Shown: piece by piece, positions 1 to 9,861 of the stretch
How positions within the stretch are numbered: position 1 is the first letter of the stretch
Layout of the letters: each line of letters starts with the position of its first letter
Assembly (NCBI GenBank): GCA_046348855.1
Contig: JAXMDK010000018.1
Location: 15,082 to 79,081, forward strand
Direction of reading: 5' to 3'
From: TMP-24 sp046348855
GTDB taxonomy: Bacteria > Pseudomonadota > Alphaproteobacteria > Rhodobacterales > Rhodobacteraceae
DNA length: 64,000 nucleotides
Translations under genes and position numbers: made by a program
The notes under the pieces: generated by a model
What the model saw: the letters and a program-made list of their open reading frames with translations, nothing else
The model's database searches: none
Told to the model about the DNA's origin: nothing

Positions 1-321
1 GACAGCAAGGAACCCGATCTCGCCTGGGAGTTCGTCAAGTTCTACTCGACGCCCGAGGCGGTGAAGATGCGCAAGGGCGACCTGCCGGTCAGGACCTCGG
101 TCGTCAAGGAACTGGGCATGGACCAGGACCCGGTGTTCAAGCCGTTCTTCGACATTCTCGCCGTGTCGAACCGCGAAACCCACGCCTTCCTGAAGAACCC
201 CAACTGGAGCCGCATCCAGGACAACCTGGCCAAGGCCATCGAGGCGACGATGATCGACCAGGGCAATGCGAAGGAACATCTGGACGAGGCCGTGGCGGCT
301 TCGACCCGGTTCCTGAACTGA
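1..321 (+). CDS. Sugar ABC transporter substrate-binding protein, C-terminal part
   Basis: The frame is open from the first base and encodes the last 106 residues of what looks like a family 1 extracellular solute-binding protein; the start lies outside the window. Visible features are the alpha-helical C-terminal text (LAWEFVKFYSTPEAVKM, then a run ending AVAASTRFLN), typical of periplasmic binding proteins for oligosaccharides. Two ABC permease genes follow at once, which supports the call. It would bind a sugar in the periplasm and deliver it to the permease pair downstream. Substrate unknown. Confidence 0.8.
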   Translation, partial: DSKEPDLAWEFVKFYSTPEAVKMRKGDLPVRTSVVKELGMDQDPVFKPFFDILAVSNRETHAFLKNPNWSRIQDNLAKAIEATMIDQGNAKEHLDEAVAASTRFLN

Positions 322-346
322 GCGAATTCACGGAGAGGTGGGGATC

Positions 347-1285
347 ATGGCCAGCCAGCCCGCACAATCGCGTCCCTCCCGACGCAAGGCGCGCGGCGCA
401 GGCATCACGCCGTGGCTCTTCATCTCTCCGTGGATACTCGGCTTTCTGCTGTTCACGCTCGGCCCACTCGTCTTTTCCTTCGTGATGAGCCTGCATGACT
501 GGCCGGTGGTGGGTCAGCGCACCTTTGTCGGGCTGGGCAACTACCGCGACATGGTGCTGCACGATCCGCAATTCTGGGAAAGCCTGCGCATCACCGTCAA
601 GTTCGCCTGCCTGTTCGTGCCGCTGAACATCACGCTGGCCTTCCTGCTGGCGGTGCTTCTGAACCTGAACCTCAAGGGCACGCCCATCTACCGCACCGCC
701 TTCTACCTGCCGTCGGTCATATCCGGCGTGGCGCTGGTGATGATCTGGCGCTGGCTCTACGCCGACCAGTACGGGCTTCTGAACTATCTTCTGGGGCTTG
801 TCGGCATCGACGGGCCGAACTGGCTGGGCGACAAGACCTGGGCGATCATCGCCATCACCATCGCCAGCGTCTGGGGCTTGGGCGGGTCGATGCTGATCTT
901 CCTGGCCGGTCTTCAGTCGATCCCCAAGGAACTGTATGAGGCCGCCCGCGTGTCCGGCGTGCCGGCCTGGGCGCAGGTGATCCACATCACCCTGCCGATG
1001 CTCAGCCCGATGCTGCTGTTCACCTTCATCACCTCGATCATCTCGGCCTTCCAGCAACTGACCATCGCGCTGCTTCTCACCAAGGGCGGGCCGGTCGGAT
1101 CGACCTATTTCTTCGCGATGTACATCTACGACAATGCCTTCAAGTACCACGACATGGGCTATGCCGCGGCGATGAGCTGGGTGATGTTCCTCATCATCCT
1201 GGTTCTGTCGATGCTGGTCATGCGCTGGTCCTCAGCCTGGGTCTATTACGAAGGCGAAGTGAAAAGGGAGGGGACCGATGCCTAG
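347..1285 (+). CDS. Carbohydrate ABC transporter permease, MalF type
   Basis: Inner-membrane subunit of a CUT1-type sugar importer, about 312 aa with six hydrophobic segments. The EAA loop that contacts the ATPase is visible as EAARVSGVPAWAQVIHITLP. I chose ATG 347 because GGAGAGG at 332-338 lies 8 bp upstream; the in-frame GTG at 338 overlaps that ribosome binding site. It overlaps the next permease gene by 8 bp, so the two are translationally coupled. The ATPase gene is not in the window. Confidence 0.92.
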   Translation: MASQPAQSRPSRRKARGAGITPWLFISPWILGFLLFTLGPLVFSFVMSLHDWPVVGQRTFVGLGNYRDMVLHDPQFWESLRITVKFACLFVPLNITLAFLLAVLLNLNLKGTPIYRTAFYLPSVISGVALVMIWRWLYADQYGLLNYLLGLVGIDGPNWLGDKTWAIIAITIASVWGLGGSMLIFLAGLQSIPKELYEAARVSGVPAWAQVIHITLPMLSPMLLFTFITSIISAFQQLTIALLLTKGGPVGSTYFFAMYIYDNAFKYHDMGYAAAMSWVMFLIILVLSMLVMRWSSAWVYYEGEVKREGTDA

Positions 1286-2090
1286 GACGCTCGCCTACGG
1301 GGCGCTGATCTTCCTGTCGGCGCTGTTCGTCATGCCTTTCCTGTGGACGCTGGTCACGGCAGTCAAGTCGCAGGCCGACCTGGTGGCCTATCCGCCGGTC
1401 CTGTGGCCCGCCGACTGGCACTGGGAAAACTTCGCCACCGCCTGGGGCAAGCTGCCCTTCGGCACTTTCCTGAAGAATTCGGTCATCGTGGTCGTCCTGT
1501 CGACGATCGGGCAGCTTTTCTCGTCGTCGCTGGTCGCCTACGGGTTCGCGCGGTTCCGCTTTCCGGGGCGCGACGCGGTGTTCATCCTGCTTCTGGCGAC
1601 GATGATGATCCCCTGGGACGTGAAGATGATCCCGCTCTATATGGAGTTCAACTACCTCGGCTGGATCAACACGCTGAAGCCGCTGATCGTGCCGGCCTGG
1701 TTCAGCGAGGCGTTCTTCGTCTTCCTGCTGCGCCAGTATATCCTGACCATCCCGATGGAAATCGACGAAGCCGCGCGGATGGACGGCGCCAACGCTTGGC
1801 AGATCTACTGGAAGATCCACCTGCCGCTGATGGCCCCGGCGCTGGTTCTGGTCGGCGCGTTCCATTTCATGAACGCCTGGAACGATTACCTCGGCCCGCT
1901 GATCTTCCTCAACGACCAGTCGAAATACACGCTGCCGCTGGGCCTGGCCCTGTTCGTGGACCCCCACAACAAGGACCAGATTTCCATCGCCGCCATCACC
2001 ATCCTTCTGTGCCTGCCGCCGCTGGGCCTGTTCTTCTTTGCCCAGCGCTACATCATGGATTCGGCGCTCGGGTCGTCGGTGAAGGGCTGA
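1278..2090 (+). CDS. Carbohydrate ABC transporter permease, MalG type
   Basis: Second membrane subunit of the sugar importer, 270 aa, pairing with the MalF-type protein upstream. The N-terminal hydrophobic helix (ALIFLSALFVMPFLWTLV) and the EAA loop (EIDEAARMDGANAWQIYWKIHLP) are clear. The start ATG lies inside the end of the preceding gene, and the next gene starts 3 bp after the stop, so this is one operon. The family normally works with an MsmX/UgpC-type ATPase; none is seen here, so the ATPase is either upstream of the window or shared. Confidence 0.93.
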   Translation: MPRTLAYGALIFLSALFVMPFLWTLVTAVKSQADLVAYPPVLWPADWHWENFATAWGKLPFGTFLKNSVIVVVLSTIGQLFSSSLVAYGFARFRFPGRDAVFILLLATMMIPWDVKMIPLYMEFNYLGWINTLKPLIVPAWFSEAFFVFLLRQYILTIPMEIDEAARMDGANAWQIYWKIHLPLMAPALVLVGAFHFMNAWNDYLGPLIFLNDQSKYTLPLGLALFVDPHNKDQISIAAITILLCLPPLGLFFFAQRYIMDSALGSSVKG

Positions 2091-2093
2091 GCC

Positions 2094-3776
2094 ATGCTGT
2101 TCGACATCGCCCATGTGCCGTTCAGCCGCTTCGGCCGGTTCCTGACGCTGTCGGTGATCGACGGCGCCCTGTGGCTGCGTTCGGTCAGGGGCGGCGACCT
2201 GCGGCCGGGGCTGGGGCGGCTGTGCCGGATCGGGTTCGCGGGCGCGGGCGGCGAACGGCTGGTGCCACGCTTCACCCCGAGCCCCGACCGGCTTCTGGCG
2301 GAAGTGGACGGCGGTCACGTGGAATTCGCCATCGGCCAGGGCGAACGGCTGCACCTGCGCGGCCACGGCCTGCGGCTGATGTTTGATCTCGAAGGGTCGC
2401 GCTACGACTATGCCTATGTGACGCCGGCGGGCGATCATTGCCTGGTGGCGGCCTATGAAAACTGCCGGCTTCTGCCGCGCGTCAGGCGGGGCGCTCTGGC
2501 GGTTTCCGGCGACTGGCGGCGCGACCGCAGCGCCGATGTGTCGATGGTCTTTTCCGGGGTCGAGGGCTTTGAGGGAACGATTGATCTGTTCCCGGCAATC
2601 CCGCCCGCAACGCCCCTCGCCACCTTCGACGAAGCACGGGCTGACGCCGCCAGCGACTTCGCCGCCTGGCTGGCGCACACCCCGGACGGCGGCACGGCCG
2701 AGCCGCGCCGGCTGGCGGCCTACATCCTCTGGGCCAACACCGTTCCGGCCGAGGGCGCGTTGACGCGCCCGGCCGTCTTCATGTCGAAGAACCACATGAT
2801 CAACGTCTGGTCCTGGGACAATGCCTTTTCGGCGCTGGGCATCGCGGCGATGGATGCGGGCCTGGCCTTCGACCAGTTCGCGGTGATCTTCGACCATCAG
2901 CATCCGTCGGGCCTGCTGCCCGATTTCGTCAATGACCGCGATGTCAGCTTTGCCTTCACCAAGCCGCCGGTCCACGGCTGGGCGGTGCTGCGGCTGGCCG
3001 AGCGGTTTCCCCATCTCTTGACCGCCGACCGCGCCGCCAGCCTGTCGCGGTGGCTGGAACGGCAGGTGGGCTACTGGCTGACCTACGCGCGCAAGGACGA
3101 GGGCAGCCTGCCGGTCTATTTCCACGGCAACGATTCCGGCTGGGACAATGCCAGCTTCTTCGCCGATGGCGGGCCGGTCGTCACCCCCGACCTGCCGACC
3201 TTCCTGATCCTCGCCTGCGACTGTCTCGCCCGGCTCGACCCCGCCCGCGCCGGACATTGGCGGGCGACCGGCGATAGGCTGACGGCGCTGCTGCTCGACC
3301 GCCTGTGGGACGGCGAAACCTTCGGCACCCGCCTGCAATCCGATCCCGCCCGGCTGCGGCGGGGCGACAGCCTGATCCAGTTCATGCCGCTGCTCCTTGG
3401 CCCGCGCCTGCCCCGCGCCTTGGCCGACAGGCTGGTCGCGCGGCTGCAATCCGGCGGCTGGCTGACCCCTTGGGGGCCGGCGACCGAAAACCCGCACAGC
3501 GCCTTTTACGAGCCCGCCGGCTACTGGCGCGGGCCGATCTGGGCGCCGACGACGCTGCTGCTGTGGGATGGCCTGTGCCAGCAGGGCGAAACCGCGCTGG
3601 CCGACGATCTGGCCCGGCGGTTCCTGCGCCTGTGCGAATCCGCCGGCATGGCCGAGAATTTCGACGCGCTCAGCGGGGCCGGCCTTTGCGACCGGGCTTT
3701 TGCCTGGACATCGGCGGTTTACCTGTGGCTGGCCGCTTCGCTAGAAGCCAGTGCGGACAGCGGGGATGGGCGATGA
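2094..3776 (+). CDS. Glycoside hydrolase, GH63/MGH1-like (alpha/alpha)6 barrel
   Basis: Protein of 560 aa. The C-terminal two thirds match the (alpha/alpha)6-barrel glycosidase group that includes GH63, trehalase-like and mannosylglycerate hydrolase-like enzymes. Diagnostic blocks are NVWSWDNAF (near residue 240, likely acid Asp), SGWDNASFF (about 350), GYWRGPIWAP (about 480) and ENFDALSG...FAWTSAVYL near the C terminus. The first 220 residues form a beta-rich N-terminal domain. No signal peptide is seen, so it probably cleaves an imported oligosaccharide in the cytoplasm. It overlaps the downstream lacI-type gene by 4 bp (ATGA). The exact linkage cleaved cannot be told from sequence. Confidence 0.85.
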   Translation: MLFDIAHVPFSRFGRFLTLSVIDGALWLRSVRGGDLRPGLGRLCRIGFAGAGGERLVPRFTPSPDRLLAEVDGGHVEFAIGQGERLHLRGHGLRLMFDLEGSRYDYAYVTPAGDHCLVAAYENCRLLPRVRRGALAVSGDWRRDRSADVSMVFSGVEGFEGTIDLFPAIPPATPLATFDEARADAASDFAAWLAHTPDGGTAEPRRLAAYILWANTVPAEGALTRPAVFMSKNHMINVWSWDNAFSALGIAAMDAGLAFDQFAVIFDHQHPSGLLPDFVNDRDVSFAFTKPPVHGWAVLRLAERFPHLLTADRAASLSRWLERQVGYWLTYARKDEGSLPVYFHGNDSGWDNASFFADGGPVVTPDLPTFLILACDCLARLDPARAGHWRATGDRLTALLLDRLWDGETFGTRLQSDPARLRRGDSLIQFMPLLLGPRLPRALADRLVARLQSGGWLTPWGPATENPHSAFYEPAGYWRGPIWAPTTLLLWDGLCQQGETALADDLARRFLRLCESAGMAENFDALSGAGLCDRAFAWTSAVYLWLAASLEASADSGDGR

Positions 3777-4816
3777 CCGGCAAGCCAGGCGAACGACCGA
3801 CGATCAAGACCATCTGCGCCCTGACCGGCCTGTCGACGGCCACCGTGTCGAAGGCGCTGCGCGGCTCGCCCGAGGTGCGCCCGGAAACCCGCGCGGTGGT
3901 CGAGGCGGCGGCCGAAAAGGTCGGCTATTCGACCAACCTGCACGGGGTCCAGCTTCGCACCGGCAAGACCTATCAGGTGGCGGTGCTGATGACCGCGCCG
4001 ACCAGCGGCGAAACCGAATGGGAGGGCGTCGAATATGCGCAACTTCTGTCCGGCATTTCGCACGCGATGGAGGATACCCGCTACCGCGTCGCGCTTTACG
4101 CGGTGCGCGACCATGCCGAGGCCCAGGAGACGCTGCGCCAGATCGTGCGCAACCGCGAGGCCGACGGCGCGATCTTTTCCGGCACCCGGCCCGAGGACGG
4201 CCGCGTGCGTATCCTGCAGGAGGCCGGCTTTCCCTTCGTGACCTACGGCACCACCCGCGCCCACGGTGCCCATGCCTTTGTCGATGCCGACAACGCAGGG
4301 ATCATCCGCACCGCGCTCGACCGGCTGATCGGGCGGGGCCACCGGCGGATCGCGCTGCTGAACCCGCCGGCGCATCTCAGCTATGGCCAGACCCGGCTGG
4401 AAACCTACCGGCAGGTACTGGAGGCCCACGGCCTGCCCTACGACGCCCGGCTGGTCGCGCAGGATCGGCTGACCCCCGGCTTCGGCCGGGCACAGGTGGC
4501 CGCGATGCACGCGCTGGCCGAGCCGCCCACCGCCTATATCTGCGCCAACGAAGCGGCGGCCCTGGGCGCGCTGGCGGGGTTTGCCGATTGCGGCCTGGTG
4601 CATGGCCGGGATGCGGTGATCAATGCCACCGACGACCTGAATGTCAGCGCCTATTTCACCCCGCCGCTGACCACCTTCTACCTGCCGATCACCCGGCCCG
4701 CCGAACTGCTGGGCCGCCATATCCTGCGGGTCATGGCCGGTGAGCCGGTCGAAAACCTGCAGACCCTGCTGATGCCCGACCTGATCGAACGCAGCGACGA
4801 CCGCCTGCGCCCCTGA
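3773..4816 (+). CDS. LacI family transcriptional regulator
   Basis: 347 aa. The N terminus has the LacI helix-turn-helix (TIKTICALTGLSTATVSKALRGSPEVRPETR, residues about 9-40) with the hinge region following, then a periplasmic-binding-protein-like effector domain. The ATG at 3773 overlaps the stop of the glycosidase gene (ATGA) and gives the expected family N terminus; longer frames upstream are artefacts. It most likely represses this sugar operon in response to the imported sugar. Its operator would lie before the binding-protein gene, outside the window. Confidence 0.93.
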   Translation: MTGKPGERPTIKTICALTGLSTATVSKALRGSPEVRPETRAVVEAAAEKVGYSTNLHGVQLRTGKTYQVAVLMTAPTSGETEWEGVEYAQLLSGISHAMEDTRYRVALYAVRDHAEAQETLRQIVRNREADGAIFSGTRPEDGRVRILQEAGFPFVTYGTTRAHGAHAFVDADNAGIIRTALDRLIGRGHRRIALLNPPAHLSYGQTRLETYRQVLEAHGLPYDARLVAQDRLTPGFGRAQVAAMHALAEPPTAYICANEAAALGALAGFADCGLVHGRDAVINATDDLNVSAYFTPPLTTFYLPITRPAELLGRHILRVMAGEPVENLQTLLMPDLIERSDDRLRP

Positions 4817-4840
4817 ACCGCCCGCACCTGAAAGCCCGCC

Positions 4841-7800
4841 ATGACCGCCTTCCTCCACGCCCCGCCCGCCCTGCCGCCCGCCGATCTGGCGGCCCTTGCC
4901 CGCGACCGCTACGGGATCGACGGCGCGGTGCGGCCGCTGGCGTCCGAACGCGACCAGAATGCGCGGATCAAGGGCGCGGTCGGCAGCTATGTGCTGAAGA
5001 TCGCCAATGTCGGCGAGGATCCGGCGCAGATCGCCCTGCAGAACGCCACGCTGGCGCATCTGGAACGGGCCGGCGTGCCGGGCGTTCCGCGGCTGATACG
5101 GACGGTGGACGGCAGCGATTGCGCCGACGTGCAGGCCAACGGCCAGACCAGCCTGGTGCGGCTGGTCAGCTGGATCGACGGCCAGCCGATGGCGGGCGCG
5201 CCGCGGACCCTGGCGCAACTGGCGGACCTTGGCGCCTTCATGGGGCGGCTCACGAAGGGCATGCAGGGCTTTGGCCATCCGGCGGCCTTCCGGCCGGACT
5301 TTCCCTGGTCACTCGACGATGTGGGGGCGCTTCGGCACTGGGTTGACGACATCGCCGATCCCGGCCGGCGGGCGCTGGTCGGGCGCCTATTCGACCGCCA
5401 CGCCGCCCGGATCGCCCCGCGCCTGCCGGGGCTGCGGGCCTCGGTCCTGCATCAGGACGCCAACGACCACAACGTCATCGTCGATGCCGCCGACCCCGAC
5501 CGGATCGCCGGCCTTATCGACTTCGGCGACATGTGCTTTGGCCGCACGGTGAACGAACTGGCGATCACGCTGGCCTATGCGCTGATCGGGGCCGAAGACA
5601 TCTACGCCGCCGCGCGGGCGGTGATCGCCGCCTATGTGGCCGAGTTCCCGCTGGAGGAGGCCGAGGCCGAGGTCCTTTACGACCTGATGCGGATGCGGCT
5701 GGCGGCCTCGGTCTGCATTTCGTCGCACCAGTCGCAGCTGCATCCCGACAACGACTATCTGCTGATCTCGCAGGCCCCGGCCTTCGCACTGCTGGAGCGG
5801 CTGGAGCGGATCGACCCAGAGTTCATGGTGGCGCTGTGCCGGCGGGCGGCGGGCTTCGATGCCACCCCGAATGAGGGTGAAATCAGGGCATTTCTGGCTG
5901 AAACAGAGACTGTTTCGCTGTTCCGGCCGGCGGTCGACATCTCGGCGCGGATCGCGGTCCTGACCGGCGGCCAGAACCCCGGCATGCCGGCCTTTTCCGA
6001 CCCCGCCTTCGACGGCTGGCTGGAAGCGCAGCGCCCCGCGCAGCTGCCGGAGGGGCAGCCCTTCTACGGGATCGGCCCCTATGGCGAGGCGCGGACCGTC
6101 TATGCCACCGCCCAGTTCGCCGACGCGGCCAGCCCCGAACGCCGCACCCGGCACCTTGGCATCGACATCTTCGCCCCCGCCGGCACCGCCCTTCACGCGC
6201 CGCTGCCCGGCACCGTCGCCTTCATCGCCTATAACGCCGACCCGCTCGACTACGGTCCTACGCTGATCCTGGAACACCGGACCCCGGCCGGATTGCCGTT
6301 CTGGACGCTTTACGGCCACCTTGGCGCCTCGCTGCCGGGGCTGCTGTCGGTGGGCCGACAGGTCGCGACGGGCGAGGTCATCGGCCACCTGGGAGACTGG
6401 TCCGAGAACGGCGGCTGGGCCCCGCATGTGCATTTCCAGATCATGACCAGCCTGCTGGACCAGCATGGCGGCAACTTCTTCGGCGTCGGCCATGACAGCC
6501 TGTGGGACGTCTGGTCGGGCATCTGCATCGACCCCAACCTGATCCTGCGGCTGGCGCCGGAAAGCTTCGCAATCGACCCTGTTTCGCCGGAAAGGCTGCT
6601 GGCCCGCCGGGCCGACGTGCTTGGCCCATCGCTGTCCGTATCCTACCGCGATAAGCTGAAGATCGTGCGCGGCGCCGGCTGCTGGCTCTATGACCATACC
6701 GGCCGGGCCTATCTGGATGCGGTCAACAACATCACCCATGTCGGCCATTGCCATCCGCATGTGGTCGAGGCCATCGCCCGGCAGGCGGCGATCCTGAACA
6801 CCAACACCCGCTATCTGAACGGGCTGATCCTCGATCTTTCCGACCGGATCACCGCGACGCTGCCGGGCGATCTGAAGGTGGCCTATTTCGTCAATTCCGG
6901 GACCGAGGCGAACGAGCTGGCGCTGCGCATCGCCCGCATGGCGCTGGGCCGCAAGAACACCATCGTGCTCGACTGGGCCTATCACGGAAATTCGGGCGGG
7001 ATGATCGACATCAGCCCCTACAAGTTCAAGCGCAAGGGCGGGTTTCCCCAACCGGATTTCGTGGAAATCGCCGCCTTCCCCGACCCCTACCGCGGCCCGC
7101 ACAAGGGCATGTCCGAGGCCGTCGGCCGGGCCTATGCCGCCGATGTGGGCCGCTGCATCGAGACTATTGTAGCCAAAACCGGCTCGGGCGCCGCGACCTT
7201 CATCGCCGAATCGATCTCGGGCGTCGGCGGGCAGGTGATCTATCCGGCCGGCTACCTGCACGCGGTCTATGAACAGGTCCGCGCCGCCGGAGGCATCGTC
7301 ATCGCCGACGAGGTGCAATGCGGTTTCGGCCGGGTCGGCAGCCATTTCTGGGGGTTCGAGTTGCAGGGCGTCATCCCCGACATCGTGGTCATGGGCAAGC
7401 CGATCGGCAACGGCCATCCGCTGGCCTGCGTCGTCACCACGCCGGAGCTGGCCCGCCGCTTTGCCAACGGCATGGAGTATTTCAATTCGTTCGGCGGCAA
7501 TCCGGTGTCGATGGCGGTGGGCCATGCGGTCCTGGACGTGATCGAAAGCGAGGATCTTCAGGCCAAAGCGACATCCACCGGCGACCATCTGCTGACCCGG
7601 TTCCGCGACATGGCCGACCGCCACCCGATCATCGGCGACGTGCGCGGCGCGGGCCTGTTCCTGGGTGTCGAACTGGTTCGTGACCGCACCACGCTGGACC
7701 CCGCCACCGACGAGGCCGGCCGGATCGTCAACCATCTGCGCCAGTGCGGCATTCTCGCCTCGACCGACGGGCCCCTGGACAATGTCCTGAAGTTCAAGCC

Positions 7801-7891
7801 GCCGATGGTGTTCGGCATGGCCGAAGCCGACCGTCTTCTGACCGAAACCGAAAAGGCCCTGACGCTTCTGGCCCAGGGGAAATTGCCATGA
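4841..7891 (+). CDS. APH phosphotransferase - M23 peptidase - class III aminotransferase fusion
   Basis: 1016 aa with three domains. Residues 1-330 are a choline/aminoglycoside kinase-like domain with HQDANDHN (about 204-211) and DFGD (about 226). Residues 390-560 are an M23 LytM-like domain with HLGID and HVHFQ metal ligands. Residues 590-1016 are a class III PLP aminotransferase with NSGTEANE, DEVQCGFGR and the PLP lysine in MGKPIGNG (about 852). The C-terminal part resembles the ethanolamine-phosphate phospho-lyase branch (established family similarity). No signal peptide is seen, which makes an M23 peptidase role odd. It lies 24 bp after the regulator and overlaps the GH42 gene by 4 bp. 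Substrate unknown. Confidence 0.88.
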   Translation: MTAFLHAPPALPPADLAALARDRYGIDGAVRPLASERDQNARIKGAVGSYVLKIANVGEDPAQIALQNATLAHLERAGVPGVPRLIRTVDGSDCADVQANGQTSLVRLVSWIDGQPMAGAPRTLAQLADLGAFMGRLTKGMQGFGHPAAFRPDFPWSLDDVGALRHWVDDIADPGRRALVGRLFDRHAARIAPRLPGLRASVLHQDANDHNVIVDAADPDRIAGLIDFGDMCFGRTVNELAITLAYALIGAEDIYAAARAVIAAYVAEFPLEEAEAEVLYDLMRMRLAASVCISSHQSQLHPDNDYLLISQAPAFALLERLERIDPEFMVALCRRAAGFDATPNEGEIRAFLAETETVSLFRPAVDISARIAVLTGGQNPGMPAFSDPAFDGWLEAQRPAQLPEGQPFYGIGPYGEARTVYATAQFADAASPERRTRHLGIDIFAPAGTALHAPLPGTVAFIAYNADPLDYGPTLILEHRTPAGLPFWTLYGHLGASLPGLLSVGRQVATGEVIGHLGDWSENGGWAPHVHFQIMTSLLDQHGGNFFGVGHDSLWDVWSGICIDPNLILRLAPESFAIDPVSPERLLARRADVLGPSLSVSYRDKLKIVRGAGCWLYDHTGRAYLDAVNNITHVGHCHPHVVEAIARQAAILNTNTRYLNGLILDLSDRITATLPGDLKVAYFVNSGTEANELALRIARMALGRKNTIVLDWAYHGNSGGMIDISPYKFKRKGGFPQPDFVEIAAFPDPYRGPHKGMSEAVGRAYAADVGRCIETIVAKTGSGAATFIAESISGVGGQVIYPAGYLHAVYEQVRAAGGIVIADEVQCGFGRVGSHFWGFELQGVIPDIVVMGKPIGNGHPLACVVTTPELARRFANGMEYFNSFGGNPVSMAVGHAVLDVIESEDLQAKATSTGDHLLTRFRDMADRHPIIGDVRGAGLFLGVELVRDRTTLDPATDEAGRIVNHLRQCGILASTDGPLDNVLKFKPPMVFGMAEADRLLTETEKALTLLAQGKLP

Positions 7892-9861
7892 CCGACCTGA
7901 CCCGCGGCCCCGACCTGGGCGTCTGCTACTATCCCGAACAATGGCCCGAGGCGAAATGGGCCGAGGACGCGGCGCGGATGGTGGCGCTGGGCCTGAAATG
8001 GGTGCGCATCGGCGAATTCGCCTGGGCGAAAATCGAGCCTAAACCGGACCATTTCGACTGGGACTGGCTGGATCGGGCGGTCGAGACGCTGGGCGCGGCG
8101 GGGCTGAAGGTGATCCTCTGTACGCCCACCGCCGCGCCGCCGAAATGGCTGGTGGACCTTTACCCCGACATCCTGCCGGTGGGCGAGGATGGCACGGTCA
8201 GGAAATTTGGCGCGCGCCGGCACTATTGCTTTTCCTCGATCCGCTACCGCGAGGAAGCCGCCCGCATCACCGGCGAGATTGCCGGGCGCTATGGCCGGAA
8301 CCCCCATGTCCACGCCTGGCAGACCGACAATGAATATGGCGACCACGACACGATCCATTCCTATTCGCCGGCGGCCGAGACGGCCTTCCGCGAGTGGCTG
8401 GAGGCGCGTTATGGCACCATCGCGGCGCTGAACGAGGCCTGGGGCACCAGCTTCTGGTCGATGACCTATCAGGGGTTCGACCAGATCGACCTGCCGAACA
8501 ACCTGGTCGAGGAGCCAAGCCCCACCCACCGCGTCGATTTCATGCGCTTTTCCTCCGACCAGGTAAAAAGCTTCAACCGGGCGCAGGTCGAGATCATCCG
8601 CGCCCTGTCGCCGGGCCGGCCGGTGACGCACAACTACATGAACCAGAACACCGATTTCGACCATCATGCGGTGGGTGAGGATCTGGATATCGCCTCGTGG
8701 GACGTCTATCCGATGGGCGGGCTGGTGCATGGCCGGCTGTCGGAGGCCGACAAGGCGCGCTACCTGCGGGTGGGCGACCCCGACCAGACCAGCTTCAACC
8801 ACGATCTCTATCGCGCGGTCGGGCGTGGGCGGATGTGGGTGATGGAGCAGCAGCCCGGCCCGGTCAACTGGGCCTCGAGCAATCCGGCGCCCGCCGACGG
8901 GATGGTGCGGCTCTGGACCTGGCTTGCCTATGCGCATGGCTGCGAGATGGTCAGCTACTTCCGCTGGCGGCAGGCGCCCTTCGCGCAGGAACAGTTCCAT
9001 GCCGGGCTTCTTCTGTCCGACAGCACGCCCGACCAGGGGTTCCGCGAGATTGAACAGGTGGTGGCCGAGGCCGGCGACCTGCCCGCCACCGGGCCGCGCG
9101 CGCCGACGCGGGTGGCGTTCGTGCTGGACTACCCGTCGCGCTGGGCGACGCTGACCCTGCCGCAGGGGCGGAACTACCGGGCGAACCATATCGCGCTGGA
9201 CTGGTATGCGGCGCTGCGCCGGCTGGGGGTCGATGTCGACATCATCGGCCAGCACAGCGATGTGGCGGGCTATGAGCTGGTGGTCGCGCCCGACCTGGTG
9301 ATCGCCGAGCCGGCCTTCGTCGACCGACTGGCGGCGTCGAAGGCGAAGGTGCTGTTCGGGCCGCGCGCCGGGTCCAAGACCGAAGCGATGCAGACGCCCG
9401 AGCGGTTGCCGCCCGGACCCCTGGCGCGGCTTCTGGAGTTTCGGGTGATCCGGGTGGAAAGCCTGCCCGACTATCACGCCGAACGGCTGGTGATGGGCAA
9501 CCGCATCCTGCGGGCGCAAAGCTGGCGCGAAACCCTGGAGAACCGCGAGACCATTCTGGCGCGCTTTGCCGGCGACTACCGCGACGGTTCGCCGGCGCTG
9601 GTCGGCAACGACCGGGCGCGCTATCTGGCGACGCTGCCCGACCCCGAGAGCCTGCGCGAGATCATGGCCGACACGCTCGACTGGGCGGGCATCGCGCGGC
9701 TGCCCGACCTGGGCGACCTGCGGCTGAGCCGCCGGGGCGGGCTGACCTTTGCCTTCAACTACGGCCCGGAGCCGGCGCAGGCCCCGGCCCCGCCGGGCGC
9801 GCACTTCCACATCGGCGGGCGGCTGGTGCCGCCGGCGGGGGTGGCGGTGTGGGCGGGGTAG
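7888..9861 (+). CDS. Beta-galactosidase, GH42 family
   Basis: 657 aa, normal length for GH42. The N-terminal TIM barrel starts GVCYYPEQWPEAKWAEDAARMVALGLKWVRIGEFAWAKIEP. The acid/base Glu is in WQTDNEYGDHD (about 147) and the nucleophile Glu in MEQQPGPVNW (about 320). A trimerisation domain (Rossmann-like) and a small C-terminal beta domain follow. The ATG overlaps the upstream stop (ATGA), so it ends the sugar operon. It would hydrolyse beta-galactosides or related oligosaccharides in the cytoplasm, since no signal peptide is visible. Confidence 0.94.
   Translation: MTDLTRGPDLGVCYYPEQWPEAKWAEDAARMVALGLKWVRIGEFAWAKIEPKPDHFDWDWLDRAVETLGAAGLKVILCTPTAAPPKWLVDLYPDILPVGEDGTVRKFGARRHYCFSSIRYREEAARITGEIAGRYGRNPHVHAWQTDNEYGDHDTIHSYSPAAETAFREWLEARYGTIAALNEAWGTSFWSMTYQGFDQIDLPNNLVEEPSPTHRVDFMRFSSDQVKSFNRAQVEIIRALSPGRPVTHNYMNQNTDFDHHAVGEDLDIASWDVYPMGGLVHGRLSEADKARYLRVGDPDQTSFNHDLYRAVGRGRMWVMEQQPGPVNWASSNPAPADGMVRLWTWLAYAHGCEMVSYFRWRQAPFAQEQFHAGLLLSDSTPDQGFREIEQVVAEAGDLPATGPRAPTRVAFVLDYPSRWATLTLPQGRNYRANHIALDWYAALRRLGVDVDIIGQHSDVAGYELVVAPDLVIAEPAFVDRLAASKAKVLFGPRAGSKTEAMQTPERLPPGPLARLLEFRVIRVESLPDYHAERLVMGNRILRAQSWRETLENRETILARFAGDYRDGSPALVGNDRARYLATLPDPESLREIMADTLDWAGIARLPDLGDLRLSRRGGLTFAFNYGPEPAQAPAPPGAHFHIGGRLVPPAGVAVWAG

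Noticed and set aside
1218..3497. 759-codon frame opposite the permease and glycosidase genes
   Set aside because: Same cause: low-complexity Arg/Gln/Gly text antisense to real genes.
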